DNA of 64,000 nucleotides from Pyxidicoccus parkwaysis (GTDB lineage: Bacteria > Myxococcota > Myxococcia > Myxococcales > Myxococcaceae): assembly GCF_017301735.1 (NCBI RefSeq), contig NZ_CP071090.1:6872001-6936000 (forward strand). The letters are read 5' to 3'. A program made the position numbers and the translations under genes. Below, piece after piece: positions 22,868 through 32,200 of this stretch; position 1 is the stretch's first letter, and each line of letters begins with the position of its first letter. The notes below the pieces were generated by a model. The model was not told the DNA's origin and did not search any database. It saw nothing but the letters and a program-made list of their open reading frames with translations.

Positions 22868-25800
22868 ATGGCCGACATCAACGAGACCGACGAGTCCTCC
22901 TACGAGGGACTGGCCATTGCCGTCATCGGCATGGCCGGCCGCTTCCCCGGCGCGAAGGACGTGGAGCAGTTCTGGAAGAACCTCTGCGCGGGCGTGGAGT
23001 CCATCGTCCCACTCACCGAAGACGAGCTCCGCGCCGCGGGCGTGCCCGCCGAGGAGCTGGGCAACAGCCGCTACGTGAAGGCGGCGCCGGTGCTGGATGG
23101 CGTGGAGAACTTCGACGCGGGCTTCTTCGGCTACACGCCGCTGGAGGCGCGCGTCATGGACCCGCAGCAGCGCCTGCTGCTGGAAGTCTCGTGGGAGGCG
23201 CTGGAGAACGCGGCCTATGACCCGGACAAGCACCCGGGTGAGCGCATCTCCGTCTTCGCCGGCACCCGCACCAGCACGTACCTCTTCCACGTGCTGGCCA
23301 ACCGCGCCGCGCTCCAGCCGCAGGACAGGCTGCTGGTGGAGCTGGGCAACGACATGTCGTCGCTGGCCACGCGCGTCTCGTACAAGCTCAACCTCACCGG
23401 CCCCAGCACGATGGTGCAGACGGCGTGCTCCACGTCGCTCGTCGCCATCCACCTCGCCTGCCAGAGCCTGCTGATGGGCGAGTGCCGCATGGCCCTGGCC
23501 GCGGCCACCGCCGTCAACGTGCCGCACCGCTCGGGCTACACCTACGAGCCGGGCAGCATGCTCTCTCCGGACGGCCACGTGCGTCCCTTCGACGCGAAGG
23601 CCGAGGGCACCGTCTTCGGCAGCGGCGCGGGCGTGGTGGTGCTCAAGCGCCTGCAGGACGCGATTGCCGACGGCGACAACGTCCTGGCCGTCGTGCGCGG
23701 CACGGCCGTGAACAACGACGGCTCGCACAAGGCGTCCTTCACCGCGCCCAGCGTGGAGGGCCAGACGGAGGTGCTGATGGAGGCGCTGGCGTGCGCCGGG
23801 CTGGACGCGGACGCCATCAGCTACCTGGAGGCCCACGGCACCGGCACGTCGCTGGGAGACCCCATTGAAATCCTCGCGCTCAACAACGCGTGGCGCGCGA
23901 GCACGGACAAGAAGGGCTTCTGCAAGCTGGGCACGGCGAAGGGCAACGTGGGCCACCTCGACGTGGCCGCGGGCATGGCGGGCTTCATCAAGACGGTGAT
24001 GCAGCTCCAGCACCGCAAGCTGCCGCCGATGCTGAACTTCACGCAGCCCAACCCGCAAATCGACTTCCCCAACAGCCCCTTCACCGTCAACACCAAGCTG
24101 ACGGACTGGGCGGGCCCGGCGGGTCCGCTGCGCGCGGGCGTCAGCTCGTTCGGCTTCGGCGGCACCAACGCGCACGTCATCGTGGAGGAGGCACCGAAGG
24201 CCGAGGCCTCCGGCCCCTCGCGTCCCGCGCAGCTCGTGGTGCTGTCCGCCCGCAGCGAGGCGGCGCTCGACGCGGCCACCGACAACCTCGCCGCGTGGCT
24301 GAAGGAGCGCCCCGCCGCGTCGCTGGCGGACGTGGCCTTCACGCTCCAGATGGGCCGCAAGGACTTCGACCACCGCCGCGTGCTGGTGGCCCGCACCACG
24401 CAGGACGCCGCGGAGACGCTGGCCTCGCGCGAGCTCACGCGCATCTTCACGGGCGTGCGCGAGGTGGGAGACAGGCCGGTGGTCTTCATGTTCCCCGGCC
24501 AGGGCGCGCAGCACGTGAACATGGCGCGCGAGCTGTACGACAGCGAGCCCGCCTTCCGCGCCGAGGTGGACACCTGCGCGGAGAAGCTGAAGCCGCACCT
24601 CGGGCTGGACCTGCGCACCGTCCTCTACCCCGCCCCCGGCGGCGAGGCCGAGGCGACGAAGAAGCTGGAGGGCACCGCGCTCACCCAGCCCGCGCTGTTC
24701 GTCATCGAGTACGCGCTGGCGAAGCTGTGGATGGCCTGGGGCGTGAAGCCGCGCGCCATGGTGGGCCACAGCATCGGCGAGTACGTGGCCGCGCACCTCG
24801 CGGGCGTCTTCACGCTGGATGACGCGCTGGCGCTGGTGGCCGCGCGTGGCCGGCTGATGCAGTCGCTGCCCGCGGGCTCGATGCTCGCGGTGCCGCTGCC
24901 GGAGGCGGACGTCACGCCGCTGCTGGAGGGCAAGCTGGACCTCGCGGCCGTCAACGGCCCCGCCATGTGCGTGGTGGCCGGCCCCACCGAGGCGGTGGAC
25001 GCGCTGGAGGCGAAGCTCTCCGCGCGCGGCGTGCAGGCGCGCAGGCTGCACACGTCGCACGCGTTCCACTCCGCGATGATGGACCCCATCCTCGCGCCCT
25101 TCACGGACGCGGTGCGCCGCGTGCGCCTCCAGGCGCCGAAGCTGCCCTACGTGTCCAACGTGACGGGCACGTGGATTGACGCCGCGCAGGCCACGGACCC
25201 GGCGTACTGGGCCCGCCACCTGCGCCAGCCGGTGCGCTTCGCGCAGGGCCTGCGCGAGCTGCTGAAGGACTCCGCGGACGTGCTGCTGGAGGTGGGCCCG
25301 GGCCAGACGCTGGCCAGCCTCTCCAAGGCGCAGCCGGAGGCCCACGGCCGCACGGTGCTCTCCTCGTCGCGCCACCCGCAGAAGCCCGAGTCCGATGCCG
25401 CGAAGCTGATGGGCACCCTGGGCGAGCTGTGGCTGGCCGGCGTGCCGGTGGACTGGAAGGGCCTCTACACCGCGCAGAAGCGCCGCCGCCTGCCGCTGCC
25501 GGGCTACCCCTTCGAGCGCGAGCGCTACTGGGTGGACGCCGTCGAGGGTGCCTCCCCGCAGGCGCAGACGCGCGCGCCGTCGGGCAAGGCCGCGGACGTG
25601 GCGGACTGGTTCCACGTCCCCGCATGGAAGCCCGCCGCCCCGCCCGCGCTGGATTCCGAGGCGCTGGCGAAGTCGCGCGTCTGGGTGCTGCTGGAGGACG
25701 GGCTCGGCGTCGGTGAGGCGCTCGCGCGCCGGCTGGCGGCCGAGGGCCGTGAGGTGGTCCGCGTGAAGGCGGGCAAGGCGTACGCCCGCGAGGACGCGCG

Positions 25801-28800
25801 TCGCTACGTGGCCGCGCAGGACAGCAAGGCGGACCTCCAGGCGGTGTTCGAGGACCTGGAGAAGCAGAGCCTGCCCGCGGACGTCGTCGTCCACCTGTGG
25901 AGCCTCACCGCGCCGGACGTGACGGGCACGGGCTCTGAGCTGTTCCGCAAGGTGCAGGACGGCGGCTACTACAGCCTGCTCGCGCTGGGCCAGGCGCTCG
26001 CCAAGGGCACGCGGCCGGTGCGCATCGAGGTGGTGTCCAACCGGCTGCATGATTTGGACGGCGAGCGTCAGGCCCTGGCGGAGAAGTCCCCGCTGCTCAC
26101 CGCCTGCAAGGTGATTCCGCAGGAGCTCCAGCACGTCACCGCCCGCTGCGTGGAGGTGGAGGTGCCGGTGCCCAACAGCCCGCGCGCCGAGCGACTGGCG
26201 GCGACGCTGGTGGCGGAGTTCAGCGCGCGCGGCTCGGAGCTGCTGGTGGTGCTGCGCGGCACGCGCCGCTACGTGCAGACGTACACCCCGGTGCGGCTGG
26301 ACGCGAAGGGCGCGCCCATGGCCCCGATGCGCGAGGGCGGCGTGTACCTCATCACCGGCGGCATGGGCGCGGTGGGCCTCATGCTGGCGGACCACCTCGC
26401 GGAGACCTTCAAGGCGAAGCTGGCGCTGCTCGGCCGCACCCCCATGCCGGAGCGGAGCACGTGGGATGCGTGGCTCGCGAGCCATGCCGAGGACGACACC
26501 ACGAGCCGCCGCATCCGCCGCGTGAAGGAGCTGGAGGCGAAGGGCGCCGAGGTGCTGGTGCTCGACGCCGACGTGGCGGACGCCGCGAAGCTGAAGGCCG
26601 CGGTGCAGAAGGTGGAGGCCCGCTTCGGCGCGGTGCACGGCGTGCTGCACACGGCGGGCGTCACGCGCGGTGACTCGCCGTACATGGCGCTGACGGACGT
26701 GCGCCGCGACGCGGCCGAGACGCAGTTCGGCCCCAAGGTGTACGGCACCTACGCGCTGGAGGAGGCGCTGCGCGGGCACGCGGTGGACTTCGTGCTCCTC
26801 TTCTCCTCCAGCTCCTCGGTGCTGGGCGGCCTCGCGCACTTCACGTACGCGGCGGGCAACCAGTTCCTGGACGCCTTCGCGGAGAGCCGTCGCGGCCTCG
26901 AGTCGCCGCGCTGGGTGAGCGCCTCGTGGGACCCGTGGCCCGAGGAGACGAAGCACACCTCGCTGCGCACGGCGATGGACCAGTACACGATGTCCATTCC
27001 GGAAGGCACCCAGGCTCTGCGCCGCGTGGTGCAGGCCGGCCTGGACGGCCAGGTGGTGGTCATCACCGGCGACCTGGAGCCGCGCGTGCGCATGTGGGTC
27101 AACCGCGAGGCCAAGGCCCCGGGCGCCCCGCAGAAGAAGGCCGCCAACCGCGTGCGCCGGGGCAAGACGGCCTTCGTCGCGCCGGGCACGGATTTGGAGA
27201 AGGCGGTGGCCGCGCTGTGGAGCGAGCTGCTCGGCGTGGCCGAGGTGGGCCTGCACGACGACTTCTTCGACCTCGGCGGACACTCGCTACTGGCGACGCA
27301 GCTGCGCAACCAGCTCCAGGCCACGTTCAAGGTGGAGCCGCCGCTGCGCAGCCTCTTCGAGAACCCCACCGTGGCGGGCCTCTCCGGCCTCATCGCGAAG
27401 GAGCTGGCCTCGCGTGAGGCGCTGCCGACGAAGCCCCTGGCCGAGGCGCTGCGCACGGCCTTCCCCACCGAGCGTCCGTCGCTCCTGGAGGACTGGCTGC
27501 GCCGCAAGGTGGCGAAGGTCACGAAGCGCGAGGTGAAGGACCTGCCCGCCAACGGCAGCCTCGCGGGGCTGGATTTGGACGCCATCGGCTCCGAGCTGGA
27601 GTTCGACCTGAAGAAGGAGCTCAAGTTCCAGCTCTATCCGCACGAGCTGCGCGAGCACGCGACGCTGCCGGAGCTGTCGCGCTACCTGCTGGCGGAGATG
27701 GAGCGCCAGTCGGACCCGGCGCGCTTCGCCACGGACCTGCCGCTGTCGGCCCTCTCGCTGCGTCCGTACCGCCGGCAGGCGTCCGGCCCCAAGGTGCGCG
27801 CGCCGAAGAAGAACCCGAGCATGGTGTTCGTGCACTCGACGCCGCGCGCGGGCTCCACGCTCTTCCGCGTCATGCTCGCCGGCCACCCGCGCCTGTTCTG
27901 CCCGCCCGAGCTCAACCTCCTTTTCTTCGAGACGATGCAGGAGTGGAAGCAGAACGTGGGCTTCGGCCACGAGATGGAGTGGACCGAGAAGGGCCTCTTG
28001 TGGGCCTTCATGGAGATGAAGAAGCTGGACTCCGTCGCGGGCCAGGCCTTCGTCGACAAGCTGGTGGCGGACAACGCCTCCGCGCAGTCCGTCTACGGCC
28101 AGCTCCAGGAACTGTCCGCGCCGCGCCTGCTGGTGGACAAGACGCCGCCGTACGCCATGGACCCGGAGACGCTGTGGCGCGGTGAAGAGCTGTTCGACAA
28201 GCCGAAGTACCTCTTCCTCATCCGCCACCCGCTGCCCGTCATGGAGTCGCTGGTGCGCATGCGCTTCGACCGGCTCTTCGGCCCCAGCCTCTTCGGCTCG
28301 GCGGACGTGGACCCGTACGCCGTGGCGGAGACGGTGTGGGCCATGCCCAACCAGAACCTGCTCGACTTCTACTCGCGCATCGGCTCCGAGCGCGTGCACT
28401 GGGTGCGCTACGAGGAGCTGGTGGCCGAGCCGGAGCGGGTGATGAAGGGCGTCAGCTCCTTCCTCGAGCTGCCCTACGACGACAGCATGGTGTCGCCGTA
28501 CGACGGCAAGCGCGAGCGCATGCTGGGCGGACTCGGCGACCCGAACATCCTCCAGCACACGCGCATCGAGGGTGAGCGCAGTGACTCGTGGAAGCGCATC
28601 CAGTGGCCGCGCGCGCTGGACGCGTCCACGCGTGCGCTGGCCACGCGCCTCGGCTACGAGCTGCCCGAGGCCGCCCCCGTGCCGAAGAAGGCCCCCGCCA
28701 CCGACGCCCGCGCCGGACAGCTGCTGGAGAACCTCGACAACCTCTCCGACGAGCAGGTCGCCGCGCTGCTGGCGGAGATGGAGGGCGAGGCAGGCGAAGG

Positions 28801-28831
28801 GGTTATGGGCGACTCGGACAAGGTGGCCTGA
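22868..28831 (+). CDS. PKS with C-terminal sulfotransferase: KS-AT-KR-ACP-(ACP-like)-ST
   Basis: 1987 residues from ATG 22868 (MADINETDESSYEG); an in-frame ATG at 22790 overlaps the previous gene and is rejected. KS about 10-445 is canonical (TACSTSL, Cys187; LEAHGTGT; NVGHLDVAAG). AT about 540-860 has GHSIGE and HAFH (malonyl). KR about 1155-1420 is intact: TGGMGAVG, Ser, Tyr and Asn (TYAAGN), and Lys (GPKVYG). ACP about 1430-1505 has LGGHSL (Ser1473). An ACP-like helical segment without a phosphopantetheine Ser follows (about 1530-1600). The sulfotransferase, about 1648-1945, has the PAPS 5'-phosphosulfate motif PRAGSTL (1659-1665) and a 3'-phosphate motif IRHPLPVMES (about 1785-1794). It could sulfate the beta-hydroxyl made by this KR. 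No thioesterase is present. The end (LLENLDNLSDEQVAALLAEM) resembles a docking tail. Confidence 0.9.
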   Translation: MADINETDESSYEGLAIAVIGMAGRFPGAKDVEQFWKNLCAGVESIVPLTEDELRAAGVPAEELGNSRYVKAAPVLDGVENFDAGFFGYTPLEARVMDPQQRLLLEVSWEALENAAYDPDKHPGERISVFAGTRTSTYLFHVLANRAALQPQDRLLVELGNDMSSLATRVSYKLNLTGPSTMVQTACSTSLVAIHLACQSLLMGECRMALAAATAVNVPHRSGYTYEPGSMLSPDGHVRPFDAKAEGTVFGSGAGVVVLKRLQDAIADGDNVLAVVRGTAVNNDGSHKASFTAPSVEGQTEVLMEALACAGLDADAISYLEAHGTGTSLGDPIEILALNNAWRASTDKKGFCKLGTAKGNVGHLDVAAGMAGFIKTVMQLQHRKLPPMLNFTQPNPQIDFPNSPFTVNTKLTDWAGPAGPLRAGVSSFGFGGTNAHVIVEEAPKAEASGPSRPAQLVVLSARSEAALDAATDNLAAWLKERPAASLADVAFTLQMGRKDFDHRRVLVARTTQDAAETLASRELTRIFTGVREVGDRPVVFMFPGQGAQHVNMARELYDSEPAFRAEVDTCAEKLKPHLGLDLRTVLYPAPGGEAEATKKLEGTALTQPALFVIEYALAKLWMAWGVKPRAMVGHSIGEYVAAHLAGVFTLDDALALVAARGRLMQSLPAGSMLAVPLPEADVTPLLEGKLDLAAVNGPAMCVVAGPTEAVDALEAKLSARGVQARRLHTSHAFHSAMMDPILAPFTDAVRRVRLQAPKLPYVSNVTGTWIDAAQATDPAYWARHLRQPVRFAQGLRELLKDSADVLLEVGPGQTLASLSKAQPEAHGRTVLSSSRHPQKPESDAAKLMGTLGELWLAGVPVDWKGLYTAQKRRRLPLPGYPFERERYWVDAVEGASPQAQTRAPSGKAADVADWFHVPAWKPAAPPALDSEALAKSRVWVLLEDGLGVGEALARRLAAEGREVVRVKAGKAYAREDARRYVAAQDSKADLQAVFEDLEKQSLPADVVVHLWSLTAPDVTGTGSELFRKVQDGGYYSLLALGQALAKGTRPVRIEVVSNRLHDLDGERQALAEKSPLLTACKVIPQELQHVTARCVEVEVPVPNSPRAERLAATLVAEFSARGSELLVVLRGTRRYVQTYTPVRLDAKGAPMAPMREGGVYLITGGMGAVGLMLADHLAETFKAKLALLGRTPMPERSTWDAWLASHAEDDTTSRRIRRVKELEAKGAEVLVLDADVADAAKLKAAVQKVEARFGAVHGVLHTAGVTRGDSPYMALTDVRRDAAETQFGPKVYGTYALEEALRGHAVDFVLLFSSSSSVLGGLAHFTYAAGNQFLDAFAESRRGLESPRWVSASWDPWPEETKHTSLRTAMDQYTMSIPEGTQALRRVVQAGLDGQVVVITGDLEPRVRMWVNREAKAPGAPQKKAANRVRRGKTAFVAPGTDLEKAVAALWSELLGVAEVGLHDDFFDLGGHSLLATQLRNQLQATFKVEPPLRSLFENPTVAGLSGLIAKELASREALPTKPLAEALRTAFPTERPSLLEDWLRRKVAKVTKREVKDLPANGSLAGLDLDAIGSELEFDLKKELKFQLYPHELREHATLPELSRYLLAEMERQSDPARFATDLPLSALSLRPYRRQASGPKVRAPKKNPSMVFVHSTPRAGSTLFRVMLAGHPRLFCPPELNLLFFETMQEWKQNVGFGHEMEWTEKGLLWAFMEMKKLDSVAGQAFVDKLVADNASAQSVYGQLQELSAPRLLVDKTPPYAMDPETLWRGEELFDKPKYLFLIRHPLPVMESLVRMRFDRLFGPSLFGSADVDPYAVAETVWAMPNQNLLDFYSRIGSERVHWVRYEELVAEPERVMKGVSSFLELPYDDSMVSPYDGKRERMLGGLGDPNILQHTRIEGERSDSWKRIQWPRALDASTRALATRLGYELPEAAPVPKKAPATDARAGQLLENLDNLSDEQVAALLAEMEGEAGEGVMGDSDKVA
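27812..28700 (+). other. Sulfotransferase domain fused to the third PKS
   Basis: Residues about 1648-1945 of the third PKS. The domain carries the P-loop-like PAPS site HSTPRAGSTLFRVML and the 3'-phosphate site FLIRHPLPVMESLVRM, with the expected spacing of about 125 residues. ST domains fused behind a PKS ACP are known from curacin (CurM) and cyanobacterial olefin synthases, where sulfation of the beta-hydroxyl prepares decarboxylative release by an adjacent thioesterase. Here that thioesterase is absent. The outcome could be a sulfate ester kept in the product, or elimination to an alkene. Confidence 0.8.
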
Positions 28832-28836
28832 TTCAC

Positions 28837-28864
28837 CCTCCCTCCTCGCGAGGAGGGAGGTTTT
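28837..28864 (+). terminator. Strong intrinsic terminator after the PKS block
   Basis: A perfect 24-bp palindrome at 28837-28860 (12-bp arms, forming a stable GC-rich stem with a CGCG tip) starts 5 bp after the stop of the sulfotransferase-PKS gene and is followed by TTTT at 28861-28864. This is the clearest terminator in the window. It indicates that the PKS block ends here and NRPS1 has its own promoter, or is reached only by read-through. Confidence 0.85.
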
Positions 28865-28865
28865 G

Positions 28866-29222
28866 TAACATCCGATACACGCGCAACGTACGTATTGAGC
28901 TCCGCCGGATGGGCCGTCGCGCCCACCCGGGCGGAGACGTCATGTCTCACGCGCGGCTCGACCTGCAGGGTCGCGCGCGGCGAGCCTACCTGCCAGTCCC
29001 TACGCCGGCCCGCGCTCCTCAGACACATGGAACGGGACGCCGTGTGACGGGCCCATCGCGCATTCTCACGGGGAGTACTGGAAGCCATGCGTGGGAGTGA
29101 CGTTGTAGATGAGTTGAACCGTACGTCATATGGCCGAAGGGCCGCCGGGCAGGGTACTTCCCGCCCGTCCTCGCGATAACTTTCCAGGTCGCGCTCGACT
29201 TCTGAATTCGGAGTTCCCCGCA
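28866..29222 (+). promoter_or_regulatory. Leader and probable promoter region of NRPS1
   Basis: About 360 bp without a gene, visibly less GC-rich than its surroundings. A weak sigma70-like candidate is TTGTAG at 29103-29108 and TCATAT at 29126-29131, spaced by 17 bp. The motif CGTACG occurs twice, inside ACGTACGT at 28886-28893 and at 29120-29125, and might be a repeated operator half. A GGAG ribosome site lies a few bases ahead of the ATG at 29223. Regulation is unknown. Confidence 0.4.
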
Positions 29223-32200
29223 ATGGCGCTCACCCCTGAGCAGAAGCGCGCACGGCTCGCCGAGCTGCTGCGCGACAAGGCCCGTCAGTCCCGCAGGGCC
29301 CCGGTGTCCTTCTCACAGGAGCGGATGTGGCTCCAGGAGCGGCTGGAGCCGGGAAGCGCTGCCCTCAACAGCCCCACCGCCGTGCGGCTCTCCGGCGAGC
29401 TGGACGTGGACGCACTGAGGAGCGCCCTCCAGGAGTTGGTGCACCGCCACGAGGCGCTGCGCACCACCTTCGTCGAACAGCACGGACGGCTGTTCCAGCA
29501 GATTGCCCCCGTGCTGGACGTCGAGCTGCCCGTCATCGACGTGCGCGACGGCCGAGAAGCGGAGGCCTGGCGCCGGCTGCACGTGGACGCGCGGCAGCCC
29601 TTCGATTTGGAGAAGGGCCCGCTCTTGCGCGCCGTGCTGTACCGCTGGGACTCGCGCGAGCACCTGCTGCTGCTCAACCTGCACCACATCATCTCCGACG
29701 GCTGGACGATGGGCGTGCTGGTGAAGGAACTGGGCGCGCTCTACCCCACGCTCGCCGCGGGCCAACCCGCTTCGCTGCCTCCGCTGCCGTTGCAGTACGC
29801 GGACTTCGCCTCCTGGCAGCGGGACTGGCTGCGGGGCGAGACGCTGGACACGCAGCTCGGCTACTGGCGCGAGCAGCTGGACCCGGGCGCCGTGCTGGAG
29901 CTGCCCACCGACAGGCCGCGCACCGCGGACACCAGCGCGCGGGGCGCACGGCAGACGCGGCTGCTGCCGCCGGAGCTGCTCGAGTCGCTCCGGCTGCTGG
30001 CCCTGAGCGAGGGCCGCACGCTCTTCACGCTGCTGCTCTCCGCGTGGCAGGTGCTGCTGTCGCGCTACAGCGGCCAGGACGACGTGGTGGTGGGCTCGCC
30101 CGTCGCGGGCCGCAACCGCGCGGAGCTGGAGGGATTGGTCGGCCTGTTCGTCAATACGCTGGCCCTGCGCGCGGACCTGTCCGGCGACCCGTCCTTCCGC
30201 GAGTTGCTGGCACGCGTCCACGAGAAGGTGCTGGGCGCCTTCGCGCACCAGGACCTGCCCTTCGAGAAGCTGGTGGAGGCGCTGAGGCCGGAGCGGCGAG
30301 TCGGTGTCTCGCCCCTGTTCCAGGTGCTGTTCGCCCTGCAGAACGCGCCGCAGCCGCCGCTGGACGTGCCCGGGCTGCGGATGGAGGCCCAGCCGGTGGA
30401 CAGCGGCGCGGCCCAGGTGGACCTGACGCTGCTGGCCGCCGAGCTGCCCCAGGGACTGCGCACCGCGCTCGTCTACCGCACGGACCTGTTCGACGACGCG
30501 ACGGCGACGCGCCTGTTGGAGCACTTCCACACGCTGCTGGAAGGCATCGCCGCGCACCCGGAGCGCCGCCTGTCCGAGCTGCCCCTGCTCTCCGGCGCCG
30601 AGCGCCAGCAGGTGCTCGTGGACTGGAACGCCACCACCGCCGAGTACCCGCGCGCCTCCACCCTGCCGGAGGTCTTCGCACAGGTGGTGGCCCGCTTCCC
30701 GGACAAGGTCGCCGTGGAGCTCGGCGACGCGAAGCTCTCGTACCGGCAGCTCGACGAGCGCGCCAACCAGCTCGCGTGGCACCTGCGTGAAGCAGGCGTC
30801 TCCACCGACTCGCGCGTGGCCATCGCCGTGGAGCGCTCGGTGGAGCTGGTGGTGGCGCTGGTGGCCATCCTCAAGGCCGGCGGAGCCTACGTCCCGTTGG
30901 ACCCGTCGTACCCGCGCGAGCGCCTCGCGGCCATGGTGGAGGATGCGCGCCCGCGCGTGCTCGTCACCACGCGGGCACTGCTGGAGGAGCTGCCCCGGGA
31001 AGGGCTGTCCCCCGTGGTGCTGGAGGACGTGTCGCTCTCCACGCGGCCGACTTTCGCGCCGCCTCAGGCCGCGCTGCCGGACAGCCTCGCGTACATCGAC
31101 TTCACCTCCGGCTCGACGGGCCGGCCCAAGGGCGTGGGCACACCGCACGCGGCCGTGCTGCGCACCGTGTTCGGCGTGGACTACGCGCGCTTCGGGCCGG
31201 AGGAGACCTTCCTCCTCCTCGCGCCCGTCTCGTTCGACGCCTCCACGCTGGAGCTGTGGGGCGCGCTGCTGCACGGCTCCCGGCTGGTGGTGATGCCGCC
31301 GCAGCCCCCCTCGCTGGAGGAGCTGGGTCAGGTGCTCCAGCGCACCGGCGTGACGACGCTGTGGCTCACCTCGGGCCTCTTCACGCAGATGGTGGACGGG
31401 TACCTGGAGGGCCTGCGCACGGTGAAGCAGTTGCTCACCGGTGGCGACGTCGTCTCCGCCCTGCATGTGCGCCGCGTGCTCGAGACGCTGCGCATTCCCG
31501 TCACCAACGGCTACGGGCCCACGGAGAGCACCGTCTTCGCCACCGCCTTCCGCATGACGGACGCGGCGCGGGTGGGCACCTCGCTTCCCATCGGCCGGCC
31601 GCTGGGCAACACGCGCGTCTACGTGCTGGACGTGCACGGTCAGCCGGTGCCCGTGGGTGTCCCAGGTGAGCTGTTCATCGGCGGTGACGGCCTCGCGCGC
31701 GGCTACGTGGAGCAGCCCGCGCTGACGGCGGAGCGCTTCGTGCCCGATGCCTTCTCCGACATCCCCGGCGCGCGGCTCTACCGCACGGGAGACAAGGTGC
31801 GCTGGAGCGCGGACGGCACGCTGGAGTTCCTCGGCCGCCTGGACGCGCAGGTGAAGCTGCGCGGCTTCCGCATCGAGCTGCCCGAAATCGAGGCGGCGCT
31901 CCAGAGCCACCCCGGGGTGCGCGAGGCCGTGGCCGTGGTGCGCGAGGACGTGCCCGGGGACAAGCGACTGGTGGGCTACGTCGTGGCCTCCGAGCCGCTC
32001 GACACCGCAGCGCTGCGCGCGCACCTCAAGCAGCGGCTGCCGGACTACATGGTGCCCTCCGCGCTGGTGCGGATGGACGCCTTCCCGCTGACGGCCAACG
32101 CCAAGGTGAACCGGAGGGCCCTGCCCGCTCCGGACGCGGCGTCGTCCGTCCCGGCCCAGGCCTACGTCGCGCCGCGAACCGTCACCGAGGAGAGGCTCGC

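Noticed and set aside
22787..27283. Very long open frame on the minus strand (and similar ones at 9850-13368, 41931-44993, 51945-58988)
   Set aside because: They mirror codon positions of the + strand synthetases in GC-rich DNA, have His/Arg/Ala-rich low-complexity translations and no domain signature.
29130..29222. Longer N-terminus for NRPS1 from ATG 29130
   Set aside because: The extra 31 residues have no homology, and NRPS2 starts at the equivalent MALTP position.
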